Source: Chloroflexota bacterium
GTDB lineage: Bacteria > Chloroflexota > Dehalococcoidia > UBA2247 > RBG-13-53-26
Assembly: GCA_016876035.1 (NCBI GenBank)
Contig: VGOE01000007.1
Span: 1-48,912 of the forward strand
Direction of reading: 5' to 3'
Length of the DNA stretch: 48,912 bases
Position numbers and translations under genes: made by a program. Below the pieces are notes generated by a model that saw nothing but the letters and a program-made list of their open reading frames with translations, had not been told where the DNA came from and made no database searches. Positions 48,672-48,912 of this stretch are shown in pieces; positions within the stretch are counted from its first letter, which is position 1; each line of letters opens with the position of its first letter.

Positions 48672-48818
48672 TCAAGGGTAGTGGTAACTAAGGCCGAGAC
48701 TAGCAAGAATGGCCTTGTCGATTTCCGCCATTTTGTCTGGACTCAACTGGCCGCACTTGTGCTCTAAGCGGTCCTTACTTATGGTCATTATCGATGCTAA
48801 ATCTACCGTACTATCATT
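48672..48818 (-). pseudogene. C-terminal remnant of a MazF/PemK-type toxin
   Basis: On the minus strand an open stretch to a TGA at 48672-48674 reads 'TVDLASIMTISKDRLEHKCG', then 'QLSPDKMAEIDKAILASLGL'. This is the classical MazF/PemK ending, normally '...vd.irtvdksRLg.kiG.Ls.e.m.evd.al..sLgl'. A TAG at 48819-48821 blocks the same frame upstream. The N-terminal half with the toxin's beta-barrel and active-site Arg is not seen. Therefore it is a truncated or frameshifted relic. No MazE-like antitoxin is visible before the window ends. Confidence 0.6.
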
Positions 48819-48912
48819 CTATGTAGCGTTCAACATGGCACTAATCCATGGCCAGTTTGTTAGGCTTTTCAGAGCTCCCCTGTTGGATGCTAGGTTGGCT
48901 AACCCGTGTTCT

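Noticed and set aside
1-48912. CRISPR array, tRNA or rRNA genes
   Set aside because: No regularly spaced repeats and no cloverleaf-like or rRNA-like sequence was seen on reading the window. A tRNAscan/Infernal run would be decisive.

Overview
The window looks like a chromosomal segment of an anaerobic or microaerophilic bacterium. Chloroflexota, and Dehalococcoidia-like lineages in particular, are my best guess. The guess rests on the gene mix: heme made through siroheme, ETF subunits, DUF169-type and ATC-hydrolase-like proteins, GuaB3, and scattered short palindromic repeats ending in ATTCCCGC/GCGGGAAT. I see no ribosomal RNA, tRNA or CRISPR array, so the taxonomy is inference only.

Left part (1-11.4 kb): a transposase C-terminal remnant at the edge; an orphan hydantoinase-B/acetone-carboxylase-like subunit; a convergent flavoprotein of the fumarate reductase/ketosteroid dehydrogenase type; a DUF169 gene split by an in-frame TGA; an ATC-hydrolase-like protein; a decayed HAD-phosphatase fragment; an Lrp-type ligand-binding domain protein ahead of trpD-trpC-trpF; a small membrane-anchored protein; and a phosphofructokinase with an unusual phosphoryl-donor motif.

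Middle (11.5-24.7 kb, minus strand): a near-contiguous heme b operon running from a MerR-like regulator through AhbC, AhbD, fused AhbA-AhbB, fused SirC-HemA, HemC, fused CobA-HemD, HemB and HemL. Together these cover glutamyl-tRNA to uroporphyrinogen III to siroheme to heme b. Between ahbC and ahbD sits a two-gene cassette: an RNase J-like beta-CASP metallo-beta-lactamase and a protein with a PD-(D/E)XK-like residue pattern. It looks inserted and is a candidate uncharacterised nuclease pair.

Right of centre (24.8-33 kb): guaB3, argF, der, plsY and gpsA on the plus strand, then dnaJ and a TRAM/coiled-coil protein on the minus strand.

33.2-36.9 kb holds what I consider the most interesting unit. 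A strong promoter and a structured leader with mutually exclusive antiterminator and terminator helices precede a lysine 2,3-aminomutase. Two different D-Ala-D-Ala-ligase-like ATP-grasp enzymes follow, with overlapping reading frames. The unit could make beta-lysine and join it into a small peptide or conjugate under RNA-level control.

Right part (37-48.9 kb): a membrane protein built of four internal repeats with a decayed zinc ribbon; a repeat-rich spacer; a P2-type cation ATPase with two TrkA/RCK proteins; a divergent etfB-(small ORF)-etfA operon; a ketosteroid-isomerase-like protein; an MBL-fold hydrolase; and a MazF-toxin C-terminal remnant at the right edge.
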